Assembly (NCBI GenBank): GCA_025331435.1
Contig: JAIWNI010000036.1
Location: forward strand, 1-64,000
Origin: Choanephora cucurbitarum
Taxonomy: Eukaryota; Mucoromycota; Mucoromycetes; Mucorales; Choanephoraceae
Length of the DNA: 64,000 bases
Reading direction: 5' to 3'
Of this stretch, positions 12,148 to 23,962 are shown piece after piece. Position 1 is the stretch's first letter. Every line of letters starts with the position of its first letter. The notes below the pieces were generated by a model. The model saw nothing but the letters and a program-made list of their open reading frames with translations. It had not been told where the DNA came from and did no database searches. Position numbers and translations under genes: made by a program.

Positions 12148-13663
12148 ATTCTAAGTAATTTGATTAAAAAAAAAAAAAAGAAGGGAAACTCTAATAATTC
12201 TAAAGTTTAGAGCCAAATCCAGCCTGTTTCTTTTTTTTTGCAGGTTAAAGGAAAGTACTTGGCCGAATGAAAACCTGTCACATCTGACGCCACTGTAATT
12301 CTGTCCTTTTTTAAAGTACAGTTGATCCGACTATCTTATGCTTAACTCTAGGTTGCAGTCTTTACACTTGAGAAACATCACAAGTGTCAGCACCGCTGTA
12401 TCTTTGTTACTTGTAGAATAACACACTTTGGAATCTAATGCTTTTAAATAAGAATCGAAAATAAGTAAACACAATCCACACTTCCACAACACAAATAGCT
12501 TCCAATTGTCAAAAGTGAAATGATCAATTTTGCAACTGATTTCCCTGTCTCTGCGTTGATATATTCCATGCAACCAACAATAATGGATTTAGATAAGCAC
12601 ACACTTTCTATCTCCACATAAGCAAAGGCTCAGCCTAGGATCTTGAATAAGCTTCTTTCTGACCAACTGGATCCATCTTTTTGTTGTAATGAACTTTCAA
12701 TTTGATAGAGTCTCTTTGCAACTGTATGTACGTAAGTTCCCGACTGAAGAGTTGTAATCTCGTAGAGTCATCTCATTATTTATCTATAGTACGATCTGAT
12801 CTTTGCCATGCTCAGAGACACTTGAGTGCTCTTAATACAAAAAGCTCTTCCAAATGGAGCAATTCATGCATACACAACAAAGTGTACCACTAATTGCTTA
12901 GTCTCACCAATCAACAGCTGTAATTTATCACTGATGCATGTAAAGGGCTTCAAAGATATGCACTTGATGAGATAAGAGATATTCCGCCTGGAATTAAGAA
13001 GAAGTCGAAAGAAATGGAGCAAACAATTGTTCTTAATCAACAAAGGTGCATAAATGCCTGTTTGTTATATCAAGTTCAGTATATACGTCCATAGAAAGCA
13101 ACATATCTTGAGACCCTTCTTTTTTACTTTACAGGAAAAACATCACCAGTCTATCCCGATTATGTTGAATGCGGTTTCATCCGTGAGATCTGGCTATTTT
13201 TTATTTATTTCCAAAGTCCAACGGTGCGTACTTTATAGATAAGTTCTGTTTCTGGACAGTCAATTGCTGCTTATGAGCAACAATCAGATTCCAGTGAATC
13301 GACTGGTTTTGGTTGATCGTTATTTCTCCATGATTAATCGGTATTTTAATAGCACTATTTGGATTGTCGATAGCCAGCATGCCACTTTCTATGGGATCAT
13401 GCATTAATTGGCTGCTTTATTTATAAACACAGTTTTGTCCAAGGTTATTCATACAAAATAAAAAAAAAAGAAAGAGAAAGGGGGAGAATTCGTTCATTCC
13501 ATTGTGCGTTACAGGTGTTATGATAATAATAAAAAGAGAGAGAGAGAGGTGATCCAAAAAAAAAGAGGTGGTACTTTATTTTCGTGGCAGTGAAAGCCTA
13601 TTTCTGATTGGATGGCTTCTCTGTTCGATTCGGACGATGTAATTTATTTGATCAACAGTCGAT
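12148..13663. other. Intergenic, no gene supported
   Basis: About 1.5 kb between UTP15 and a short minus-strand gene. Open frames here are under 85 codons, lack family motifs and show no plausible splice partners. A + strand (GA)-rich patch lies near 13532-13545. I saw no RNA gene. Confidence 0.6.
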
Positions 13664-14254
13664 TTAAATAAGCATGTGTGTGTTTGTTTTGATTTGTCTA
13701 GTAGGGTTATTTTCTCTAAGGATATGGCTAAGATGAAACGTTCGTTCACTGGTTAGTACGGCATTCAGTTTAGCTTGAATCTCTGGATCTTCGCTGTAGT
13801 TTCTGCTTGTTCTTCTAGTTGGTATCATGTCTGCTGGCTGAAGATGAGCGTCGTTTTCGTTACTGCTGTGATTACTACTATTATTATTGTTATTATTCTT
13901 ATGATTCGATGGTTGCCATGTGGCTGACCGCGTCAAAGAAGAAGAGGAACAGGAGATAGACGGTGTATTGTCTGACTCTGTAGATTGACAGGCATAGAAC
14001 GATCTTCTTTTATTCATATTGATTTGCATTTCTTGCCCTAGGTTATGATAAGTGGTATATAACTGACTCTGTCTACGATCAGGAATCTCTATTTGATGAT
14101 GAATTGGCGGTGTAGGCACAAGTGGGCTGGTATCTGTTTCAATTCCGCCTACTTCAATCTTGGCGCTATCTTGAGGCTCCTTTTTGGAGGACAGGAACCA
14201 TGAGAAAAAAGTAGTTTTCGGTCTAATTTCCCTTATCGCTTTTCTCTGTTGCAT
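13664..14254 (-). CDS. Hypothetical disordered protein, 196 aa
   Basis: Single uninterrupted frame of 196 aa starting MQQRKAIREIRPKTTFFSWF. I do not recognise it. Seen: a basic N-terminus with a short aromatic patch (TFFSWFLSSKK), a Ser/Asn-rich middle (residues about 75-130, including NHKNNNNNNSSNHSSNEN), and a more ordered C-terminal part (YSEDPEIQAKLNAVLTSERTFHLSHIL) that looks helical. The leader upstream is A/G-rich, as for other genes here. It resembles the other short gene at 18536 in overall plan (basic aromatic head, Ser-rich middle, compact tail), but I see no residue-level match. It could be a real lineage-specific gene or a chance frame; the helical tail and lack of introns favour a gene. 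Confidence 0.5.
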   Translation of the reverse strand: MQQRKAIREIRPKTTFFSWFLSSKKEPQDSAKIEVGGIETDTSPLVPTPPIHHQIEIPDRRQSQLYTTYHNLGQEMQINMNKRRSFYACQSTESDNTPSISCSSSSLTRSATWQPSNHKNNNNNNSSNHSSNENDAHLQPADMIPTRRTSRNYSEDPEIQAKLNAVLTSERTFHLSHILRENNPTRQIKTNTHMLI

Positions 14255-17200
14255 TGTTGTGTTTATTCGTCTGTGTTTATCTAAAGCAAAAAGAGAGAGA
14301 GAAAAAAGAAAGGGGGAGGGGATTCAAAAAGAGAAGAAGAAAGGAAAAAAAAAATAGGAGAAAATAATATAGATAAATTTATCTATTTAATAAGCCAGGA
14401 GGACTCTCTTTTTTCTCTTAATTGACAACATTGTTCTATTATTAACTCTGCCTGTATCACTTTTCGTATAAATATAGACATAAACTGCTTATAATATCAA
14501 GCGCAAACTGAGTCATAAATCATACTACAAATCACTTTTAGTTTTCTTTATTTTTTTTGGAATAGTGAAGAATGAACAAAGAGAAATACTAAAAATAAAA
14601 ATAGCTTATCTCTCTTACGACTTGGTAAACATTACAACTGTTGATTCAGATGGTACCTGTTATTTCCGATCTATAAAAGGTGAAAAAAAATAATGAGTCT
14701 GTGGCTGATTCAAGAGGCGCCAAACTCATGCCTATCAGGAACTATAAGAATAACCGGGTTATATCATAGAATTCCATCAAATACGACAAATGGAAATAAA
14801 GAGGCAACTACTAAATAAGGGGGTCATAAGGAGACTTATCATGGTGTCTTGATCTATACCTATTCTCTCTACACTCATATCACATGTTGAACTGTAATAC
14901 TCAAATGGCACATGCTCTTTCTCTTTCTACCGGCTTAAAGTATACCAAGGCTAATGCTGTATCGGATCAATATTCTTTGTTCTTCGTTACTGAATTTCAT
15001 TCGGAACTTTTAAAGGCCTATTTTCTACTTTCTGGTGCAGAACTGAAACAACATTAAACGAATCCTATCCAATCTACTTCTGTGTCATATAGGCGCAATG
15101 TACCTGTTACCAAAAGCTCCATATGTAAACACAAATAACTCACAAATACATTAGTCATTCGGAGAGCAATTGGACTGCTCCGCTTCTTTTATGCTGTACT
15201 ACATTCTACACTTTTTTTTCCCTTTGAAATTCAATGTCTCAAATCGGATTCTCAAAAAGGAGAGGGAGGGGAAAGGATAGATGAAAAAAGAAGCAAGATC
15301 ATGAGCATTGACTAGGAAAGTGTTGGTTGAAACAGGATCTAAATTTGAGAAATGTTGCAATATCATCTTAATTTAAGTGCCAACTAAGTGAAATCTGGTC
15401 TACATTGAGATTACATAATATCTCAACATTTGATTTAGTGAAAATTCATCATATTACCAAATTGAGACTTCAATGTGTCTATACTTAAAACATGTTACAT
15501 TCCATGAATCCAATTAACACACAAAATGAAACAGAAATAAACAAACAGAATCAGATCGCATTATCAGTTAATTCACTACTGTTTGATTCATTGCATCAAT
15601 TAAGTAAGAATCACCCTTGGCTGTGGAATTTTGATCCATTTTTCCCAAAACAGAATGTTCAATCAGTTAAAATTGATACTGATTAAAAGACAGACAATAA
15701 ATGAACTTGATCTAAGCTAAGAGACTGTTGTTATGCAAATATAGCATCAACACAGGGTTCATTAAGAAAATTAACCATGTGGTACTACAATTGACTATAC
15801 AGTATCACGCACATGTAATTCCTTCCAGTGTGCTAAAACAATCAGATGCTTTTTCTACATTCAGCATCTTCAATCATTGAGATTTGCGTCATTTTTTCAA
15901 TAACATTTGATTCATGATTTATCTATTTTTTGGCTGTATCAAACACGAGCTTATCTTTTTTAGACTGTATTGAGGGAGAGAGAGAATGCGTACCAAAATT
16001 CTTTGTAATACTCTATACACTTAACCTAATATTAGCATACATACTGTTTATTGTATATGATATAGTTTAAAACTGCAGTGATTGATTTTAATGACTTTGT
16101 ACAGTAGGAGCCTATTAACGAAATAGAGATTTGGCAGTGATGTTTCACAATGATTCAATATAAACCAATGCTTATCAAATAACTTGGTCTTGGATATTGG
16201 TGCATATATGCCATAAAAAAAAAGCTTTTGTTAGTTTAACCGTTCTCTTTAGCTATGTGATAGTAATAGATGCAGCATAAGAAGCAGACACAAACAAACT
16301 ACACTCGATTACAAGATAAGGTAAGCAAAAGGGAAAGTAAAAAAGGAGGACGTCTCCTCTCTCGCTTCAGTAGTAGCATAGATCACAAAATGTACCTTTA
16401 TGTGCAATACTAGTAAAGTATAAATGTGCATATACAGTAGTCGCTCGATTTAGGAGTGTTTGATTACTGAGTATGGTCAATTCAAAGGTGCCATCCTTAC
16501 ACTTGCAAATTGCCTCGAGAGCTAAAATACTATTCAATTTAAGAGCATGCTCAACATAAGAGTGCACTTCTCAAGAATATGAACACTCTCAAACAAAGCA
16601 ACTATTGAAAGCACAAGATTGCAGAACCTATTCTTGGTTCAGCCATGGAGACACTATATTATCTTTCTTCTTCTATGAGTGAATGCTTCCCAATATCTCT
16701 TTTAATATACCCCTATACAATTGATAACTGAGGTGTTCAGCAAGTATCGATTTTGGCCTCTCTCTCTCTCTCTTCTTCTTCTATCTTCTGATTTCATCTG
16801 ACAAAGCTCAAATAATAGCATTGGCATAGTTCTGTCTATGTCGAATGTGGCCTGAATGGTTTTCTTAAAGGAGCTCAATAATACTGTATTTCTTGACTAA
16901 CGCATCAGTATTTTGTTATTCCCAGTATTGTTGTCAAGAGGCACACAAGGGTTCAGATATCATATTTTAGCTTCATTTTAGACTGTTTCTTCTTGATTAT
17001 TAATTGTCTTTGTGAATGTAAGCGTCATACGAAACATTTCTCAAGAGAAAGATGTGGATATTTCCAATTAAAGAATCACGCCTTACTATTTAGTTGTTAG
17101 CCAAAGTCGAAATCTACATCATCATTATCATCAGAATAAAGTTATAGCGACTGATAGTGAAGCATGATATACTAGTCTAATTGTCGAATGAACACTTTCA

Positions 17201-17330
17201 AAAGTGCAAGTTGCTTTAAACCCTTTTCAGTAAAAGATCTTTTCTTTTGATATGACGATCAAAGCTTAGGAGTTGCTCTACTTTGCCGCAATTAATTGGC
17301 TTGCAGCAGGCATCTTTAAAATGATGTATT

Positions 17331-17360
17331 TACCTTCTTTTCAGAAGGGAGAAGAAGGTA
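17331..17360. repeat. 9-bp perfect inverted repeat
   Basis: TACCTTCTT at 17331-17339 is the exact reverse complement of AAGAAGGTA at 17352-17360, with a 12-nt loop. A second, looser inverted pair (CCTCCTCTTA near 17388 and TAAGAGGAGG near 17436) lies just downstream, so the segment 17331-17446 could fold into two adjacent stem-loops. Function is unknown. Confidence 0.6.
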
Positions 17361-18246
17361 CTTGTTAAGCAATACCTTGTTCTAAACCCTCCTCTTACTT
17401 GAGGTCTTTTTAAACTTTAACCAAATACAGGTTTTTAAGAGGAGGACAATAGGTACAAGAAGATGCTCTCTCCTTGTTCACCCCCCCCCCAAACAATTAA
17501 GACTTTCCCCTGAATGGTTCAAATAAATTATCCAAATCTAGTAAAATAAAAGACAAAAAAAGAGAAAAGAAATAACGATCGCCATTCAGCCAATCGTCAT
17601 CCTATGCTGACTCAGACGATCCCACATGGTATTGCTCTTTGCTGACGTATTTTTTGCTAGTAAAAAATTAAGGCAGGAGAAGGTTGACATCATATATCCG
17701 CTCAGGTAACATTTTATTTTGTAAGAACGACCCTTTTTTCCTAGTCAAATTGGTGTCCAACTTAAATTATTAAATAAAGTTTTGACACTTGATGTAAGCT
17801 TGACAGTTATTGCTTTTCAATTTGTAATCATTGCTTTACTGTACTTTAAACCCATGAAGCTGGATAATTGACAATCGCATGATATCATTTCGTGCTTGCT
17901 CACCATCAAAAGTTAATATGGGCTAAGCACGATCGACATAGCAACAAGCATATTTGTTTACTTATTTGAGCCGAGGCTTCAACATAGCCACATAGCCCTC
18001 CTCAACAAGCCCTATTCGTTTTGTTTCGTTATCAACTCGGTGAGGCACAATTAAAGTCGCATATTGCCAAACTTAATTGTATCGGCGCAAGATATAATAG
18101 AAAAATTTTTTTTCTTTCCTTCTTTCTAAATGCAATTGACAGGCATACAATAGCTATTTTTGGAGTACTTTCCATAACAAACAATGCTGAAACCATTTCA
18201 CTCAGCTTGTCGATATTGTTTTCGTAAAAATTTTGGACCGAAGTTC

Positions 18247-18286
18247 TATTCTTTCTCGGATAAAATGAAGTTACCGAGAAAGAATA
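18247..18286. repeat. 13-bp perfect stem-loop
   Basis: TATTCTTTCTCGG (18247-18259) is the exact reverse complement of CCGAGAAAGAATA (18274-18286), with a 14-nt loop. It lies about 250 bp beyond the stop of the minus-strand gene at 18536. It is longer than expected by chance for a local pair in this window, but no family is recognised. Confidence 0.65.
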
Positions 18287-18535
18287 CGATCTGTCAGAAA
18301 TTCAGAGAGAGAAAAGGGGGGACAGTTCGATAGCAACCTCGGGTCAAAAGAAAGAATTCGATGAAAACCAAAACAATAATAATGGTGATAATTAAAAATT
18401 TTATTGTAATGAAAATGTACAATTGTATGTAATAAAGAACAGCGTATATAATATGAATAAAAAAGGTATTGTTGCTTGGATATTCTTATCCATTGGTATC
18501 AGTAAATATGTATAAATATGATTAGGAGTGTTGCA

Positions 18536-18961
18536 TTAGATCAGATAGCCTTCCATGAAGTCGGTGCGAAGAATATCTCGGTTACCATCTCTGTATCGAA
18601 TCATCCAGCGACCATCAGGTAGTTTAACATAAAAGTTAGAGTATGGAAATTCATTTTGCTTGAGATAAGTTGGACTGAAAGGGGGAATCATGAGTTGGGG
18701 GCTTGGATTATCATTGTAGACCAATTGCTTTCTTTGTCGTCGATGAGACGATTGACTATCATCATCTGTCGTCTTCACTGAAGCCTCTGATAGAGTTGTG
18801 CTGCTGTAATTGTCATTTGTCTGATTGAAGGTATCCACTGAATCATTGCTTGTAGAGCGTGATCTGTGGAATAGCTTGCTGATCTTTGACCAAAAAGAGC
18901 GAGATGATTTGATTGAAGAATTGCGAGAGGATATTGAAGAGGTTCGAGAGTGTGTTAACAT
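18536..18961 (-). CDS. Hypothetical basic Ser-rich protein, 141 aa
   Basis: Single-exon frame of 141 aa. It is not a family I can name. Seen: a Ser/Arg-rich N-terminus (residues 1-40) containing an amphipathic FWSKISKLFHRSRS stretch, a polar middle (residues 41-85), and a C-terminal block with FYVKLPDGRWMIRYRDGNRD that looks like a small folded, Trp/Tyr-containing motif rather than low complexity. The compact C-terminus argues for a real gene. A/G-rich leader sequence precedes the start codon, as in nearby genes. No signal peptide or membrane segment is seen. Possible roles (membrane-associating adaptor, phosphorylated regulator) would be guesses. Confidence 0.6.
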   Translation of the reverse strand: MLTHSRTSSISSRNSSIKSSRSFWSKISKLFHRSRSTSNDSVDTFNQTNDNYSSTTLSEASVKTTDDDSQSSHRRQRKQLVYNDNPSPQLMIPPFSPTYLKQNEFPYSNFYVKLPDGRWMIRYRDGNRDILRTDFMEGYLI

Positions 18962-19229
18962 AATGAGATGATAAATAGTTAAAGAAAAGAAAAGTACAAG
19001 AAAGAACCAAAAGGAATGATGTCTGTTTATTTATACTTTTTTTCTATTGAGAATATGAAAGAAGAAAAAAAAGGGGGGACAGATAAAATTAGCACATAAT
19101 CCGCCTATTAGAAGTTCTAAAAAGGAACCACCTGAGGACACGTCCTCCGGATTTTGAAATTTAAAATTAACTTTGATCTTTATTTAGAAGTGCTGTGTGC
19201 TTTGGGTAGCAAAAGAAGGCCAACATTTT

Positions 19230-22042
19230 CTATAATTTTTGCTTGGTCTCAATCGTCTGTACACATTGAATGACATCTCCAGGCTTAAAGTCGCTGAATC
19301 CTTCAAAGGACATACCACACTCTAGACCCTTTTTGGCTTCTGTGATATCTTTCTTGACCTGTCGAAGTGTATCCAGTTCACCTATTTATGTAATATTAGA
19401 GTTTATTGATTTACGTCAATATGATCAGATACAAACCTTCCCAGATGGTTTCCTTATCGCGCACAATTCGTACTCGTCCATTTCTTTGAATCGACCCATT
19501 AGTCACTCTACAGCCAGCGATAGGGCGTGTTTCTCTGCCTTTGGTGTTGATATCAAACACCTGTAATAGAGCTGCTTCGCCTACTACTTGTGTAGAAATA
19601 ATGGGTGGCAGCATGTTGCTTAGCTCATCTTTCACATCTTCCAAGAGTTTGTAAATGATTGAATACGATTTTACAGGAACACCGATCTTGGCAGCTTCCG
19701 CTTGAATACGCTTGTCGGCCCGTACATTAAACCCAATGACTTGGCCTTCACAAGCAGCGGCTAGTTGAACATCACCTTCGGTAATATTACCAACACTGCT
19801 ATGGACTACTTTGACCCGAATTTGTTTGTTTTGAAGGCCTGCCAAACAATCAACCACAGCCTCTACTGTGCCACTCACATCGCCTGCAATAAAAAAAAAT
19901 CAAATTCCACCATCTATTTATAAACGATTTTGGAAAGATAAGAAGAAAAAAACTTACCTTTGACAACAGCTCTCAATTCAAGCATATTATCTTCAGGTTT
20001 TTCTTCTTCGTTTTGTTCTTGCAGAGCGTACAATCTTTTGTTTAATGAATCCGGCAAAGTATCAATTAAACCGCGTTGATACATGTACATTTCCTTTTTG
20101 TATGCTTTTTCCGCCATGCGCTCTTGTTCTAGTTGTTCGCGCTGTATTCTACGTTTATCATTGATGACTTCCAAATCACGGAGTTGTTGTTCCCGTTGAT
20201 GGCGTGCTACACGATTATCCACTACAGTTTTAGCTAAACCCTAAATTATCCCTCATAAGTTAATTGACTGAAACATTCTTCAAACATCTTTTAAGACTTA
20301 TCTACCTCATCCTTGGCTGTCAACATTTCATCACCCGCGCTCGGCACTTCTTTCCAGCCAATCACTTTGACTGGCATACCAGGAGTGGCTGCCTTAACAA
20401 TTTTGCCTTGGTGATCTGTCATCGAGCGAACCTTACACCAAGTACGACCAGCCACAATGACAGAGCCAGGTGTCAGAGTACCTCTTTGAACAAGTACTGT
20501 AGCTACATTGCCTCTACCCTTCTCAATCTGTGATTCAATCACAACACCTTCCGCGCCATTGTTTCTCTCGGCTTTCAACTCAAGGATTTCGGATAAAGTG
20601 ATGATTGTCTCTTCCAATTGGTCTAAATTCTTTCCCGTTAGACCAGATACCTCAACACAAGGAACATCGCCACCAATTTCTTCTAAATGAACATTGTAAC
20701 GGGTCAATTCTTGCTTCACCCTGGAAGGATCCACACCGGGCTTATCACATTTGTTGATGGCGACAACGATAGGTACATTGGCTGCTTGGGCATGTCGAAT
20801 TGCTTCCTGTGTTTGTGGCATAACACCATCATCCGCGGCAACCACCAAAACAACAATGTCAGTCACCTGAGCACCTCGCTGACGCATAGCAGAGAACGCG
20901 GCGTGGCCGGGAGTATCCAAAAAGGTAATAGTTTTGTTCGAAGGTAATTTAACTATGTTTCAATTTGTTGGTTTGTTGTCGCAAAACCTATCTATCCTAT
21001 CAATTTACCTGAGAATGCACCAATATGCTGAGTAATACCACCAGCTTCTCCTGCAGCCACTGAAGTTTTGCGGAGTGTATCTAACAATGTGGTTTTACCA
21101 TGATCTACATGACCCATAATAGTAACAATTGGTGGTCTATCCACCAATTGGCTGGGATCAACAGGTGCCGATCTTTTTTTTGAATAGTTCAATACGATTG
21201 TACTTTTTCTTCTTTCTCTCCATTTTTCTTTTCTTACCTAGGATATAAATCTAAAGATTGTCTTGAATCTACAATAGGATTCATATCAAGTTGCATAGCA
21301 ATCAAGCTAGATTCCTCAGCGTTAAGCACTATAGAGCATAAGAAATACGGCATAAACTCATCTGATGTTAAACCTACTGCGATCATGCGAAGTATTGCCC
21401 ATCTCAAGTTCTTCCATTGTTCTAACCAAATGTTCTACAGAGACATTGTAAGATCGCCATGTTATTGTTTCTCTTTTCCTAATTACCAAATCGAATGCCC
21501 AAAACTCGAGATAGGTTGGCTACATTGATGATCTCGGGAATGAAGACATCTTTCATTTGATTACTTGCTTCCTTCTCCTTCGCTTTCTGCTTAGCCTTTC
21601 TCATTTCAATCTGAGAACGCTCCTTCTCTTCCTGTCGAGCCAATGCAGCCAATTCTTCCTCACGCTTTTTGCGTTCTCGCTTCTGTGCTTGAGTTTCAGA
21701 CTTTTTGGGTGGTTGCTTAGCAAACTTGTTGACATGACGCTCATGCTGTTTAGCGGTTTCGCCTGCGTGCTTTTCGACATGCTGATCAACAGGGCGACTC
21801 CAATCCCGCTTGGGTGCCACTTTCTTTAAAGGGCTGTTTCCAACTTGATCAGGTCGTTGCCAATCGGTTCGCTTGATCTTCTTAGATCCTGCGGTACCTT
21901 CGGTTGGCTTACCCAGTCTGTTGCTTAAACGGCTTGTTGTTTGAAAAAACATAGGTCTGCCCATCCAACTTCGTTGTATTTGATGTACACCATAAGGCTT
22001 GTGCTGATTCAGAAGCCATAAAAGTTGTCTAGTTGCGCTCAT
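19230..22042 (-). CDS. IFM1: Mitochondrial translation initiation factor IF-2
   Basis: Eight exons (22042-21487, 21434-21378, 21328-21238, 21172-21009, 20952-20306, 20240-19958, 19883-19437, 19381-19230) give 798 aa; yeast IFM1 is 676. Known role: GTPase that brings initiator Met-tRNA to the mitochondrial small ribosomal subunit. Seen: an Arg-rich presequence-like start ([11 protein letters not shown]), a Lys/Arg/Glu-rich coiled linker (about residues 100-165), the IF2N-like stretch [16 protein letters not shown]1 GHVDHGKT at 255-262, G3 DTPGH at 302-306 and G4 NKCD at 356-359. A charged helical segment (coded by 20240-19958) joins domain II to domain III, which starts at [13 protein letters not shown]. 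The end reads [10 protein letters not shown], as in bacterial IF2. Domain order is complete. Confidence 0.94.
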
Positions 22043-22622
22043 TATTTAAAGAAAAGGTGAGAAGCAAGGTTAAGAAACAAAGAAAAAAAAAGACAGAAAA
22101 AAAATTAAAGTTAAAGCAGGCCAGATTTCAAAATCAGAACAAAGTTTTGCTTTTTTAAGCTTTTGTCTTGAAGTACAAATTACTTTTCTGATTCTATCTT
22201 TGATCCTAAGTCTGATTTATTGCATGAAATTCTCGGCTCCATCAATGCTAGCATAGATAACATTGAGTGTATACGAGTAAACTATGAATGGGCTTTTTTT
22301 TTTGCATAATTATGCATGTCTAGTGTAGTAGCACAAAATCTGGCACATATGATCAGAGTGGATCATCCAAATAACAAGCAGTTAGCTTGTTGTCATCTAG
22401 CTTTCTATTTACATGCCAATTACCATATGTAGTTAACAAAAGACCATAGCAATGTATATGACATTTTTCTTCTAAATAAAAAAGAAGCTGTAGTTACTGT
22501 AACACCAAAGGAAAGGAAAGCAATGTAAATGACAATGATCGAAATATTGATAATTTCGCTTCGAAAAGAAAGAGAATCAAATTTGTCAATTCGCGTCGGT
22601 TACTTAATCGAGCAAAATTATG

Positions 22623-22630
22623 TGACGTGG
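22623..22630 (+). promoter_or_regulatory. TGACGTGG bZIP/UPRE-like box
   Basis: TGACGTGG lies 78 bp upstream of the Sam37 start codon. It matches the core bound by Hac1/XBP1-type and related bZIP factors. The same core occurs at 50363. Match seen; function inferred. Confidence 0.35.
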
Positions 22631-22708
22631 AAAATGCATTGGCAGCGAAATACTTGGTCATTTTTTTTTGTTTTCCATCTTTCTTTTATTTTGCATTATA
22701 CTTTTTCT

Positions 22709-23955
22709 ATGACAGAGCAAACACCCAGTTCGAGATATGGCCAATTACCAACTATTGAGCTTCCATCGTTTCTAGAGTTCCTGAAGCTCAAGAACTTCCC
22801 TCTTAAGACATATCCTGCTGTCAACGAACCTTACCGACCTACCAAAGATACCTTATATATCTATGGCCCTGGTTACAGAAACAACCAAGCAAGCTTTGAC
22901 CTTGATTGTTTGATTATTCAAGTAAGATATTATGATCCTCAGTGTGTTTTGGAAGAGATGGAGTAATCTTTTTTTTTCTGACTATAGATGTATCTTAAAT
23001 TTTGTGGTATTGAATTTGATCTTGATTGCTTAAATGAACCAGCAGCTTCACCTTCAGGTAGCATAGAGAAAGGGATAATACTTCCTCAGATTGCTGATGG
23101 AATTTTGTAGGCAAGCTTCCATTTCTGGCTACAGTGACAGGTGCCATCTATGACAGTGCACAAATTCTTGATTGGGTTAAGAACACAAGAGTAAGGAAGG
23201 GAGTCCTTTTTGAACTGAACAAAAAAAAAAGAAGAAGACTAAGAACAACACACATTTATTATTAGCACATGGAAAAGGAATTAAGTTCAGAAAAAGACAG
23301 AGAACAGGCAAAGGCTTATTTATCACTTACACAAAACAAGTTGAGAGCAGCTTTAGTAAGTCATGGGAAGGGTTTTTCAACAAAAGGAGAGAATAGAGAG
23401 TGTTGATTATGTTAGTTGTTTTCCATGTGGTTAGAGCCATTGAATGCAAACCGAACAGCACATACTTCTTATTTCGGACATACACCTAAGCCTGTGGATT
23501 GGATTTTATCTTATCAAAAGCAAAATGAAACTGTTCAAGATTTACTGGCTGATCGCGATGTTTTAGTGAGAGAAGAGGTAAAAGAAGAATAGATAAAGAA
23601 AAGTGTGTTGTTGAACTCACTTTATACAAAGATTTATCAAGATGCTTCTCAAGCGTTGGAAGCACTCTCAACTAAGCTAGGAGAAAACACATACTTTTTT
23701 GATGCCAGGTAAGCTCTTTTGATATACCTTGGATCTTGCATGAATTTATAGCATGTCTTTATCTATAGTGAACCCACCTATGTTGATGCTGTCATCTTTT
23801 CACATCTTCATTCTATCTTAAGTATGCCTCATATCTTGGATGGGGATTATTCTGAAGAAGAGAAAAAGCAGGCTAGTACATTGAGCAAGTTGGTACGCAA
23901 GCATGACAACTTGGTTAGATATGCTAAATCCATCTATGAACATTATTTGAAATAA
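22709..23955 (+). CDS. SAM37: Metaxin/Sam37-type subunit of the mitochondrial SAM complex
   Basis: Seven exons (22709-22921, 22988-23057, 23111-23190, 23266-23355, 23437-23577, 23632-23708, 23769-23955) give 285 aa. Metaxin/Tom37 proteins belong to the GST fold and sit on the outer mitochondrial membrane, helping the SAM complex insert beta-barrel proteins. Seen: a thioredoxin-like N-terminal part (DTLYIYGPGYRN, then CLIIQMYLKFCGIEFD), the GKLPFLATVTG segment and ILDWVKNTR, and a helical C-terminal half with YFFDASEPTYVDAVIFSHL, the usual metaxin_C motif. The acceptor of exon 5 is uncertain by two bases (AG-AG); only the second keeps frame. The stop overlaps an AATAAA sequence and lies 7 bp from the stop of RPP1 on the other strand. 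Confidence 0.85.
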
Positions 23956-23962
23956 AATGTGT

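Larger units (their letters stand above)
14255..18535. other. 4.3-kb gene-poor region with inverted repeats
   Basis: No frame above 70 codons has recognisable motifs. The region contains (CT)/(CTT) tracts near 16757-16785, a C10 run near 17481-17490, and inverted repeats described separately (17331-17360, 17388-17446, 18247-18286). The base composition is strongly AT-rich. It may be an old insertion zone or promoter space. Confidence 0.55.
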
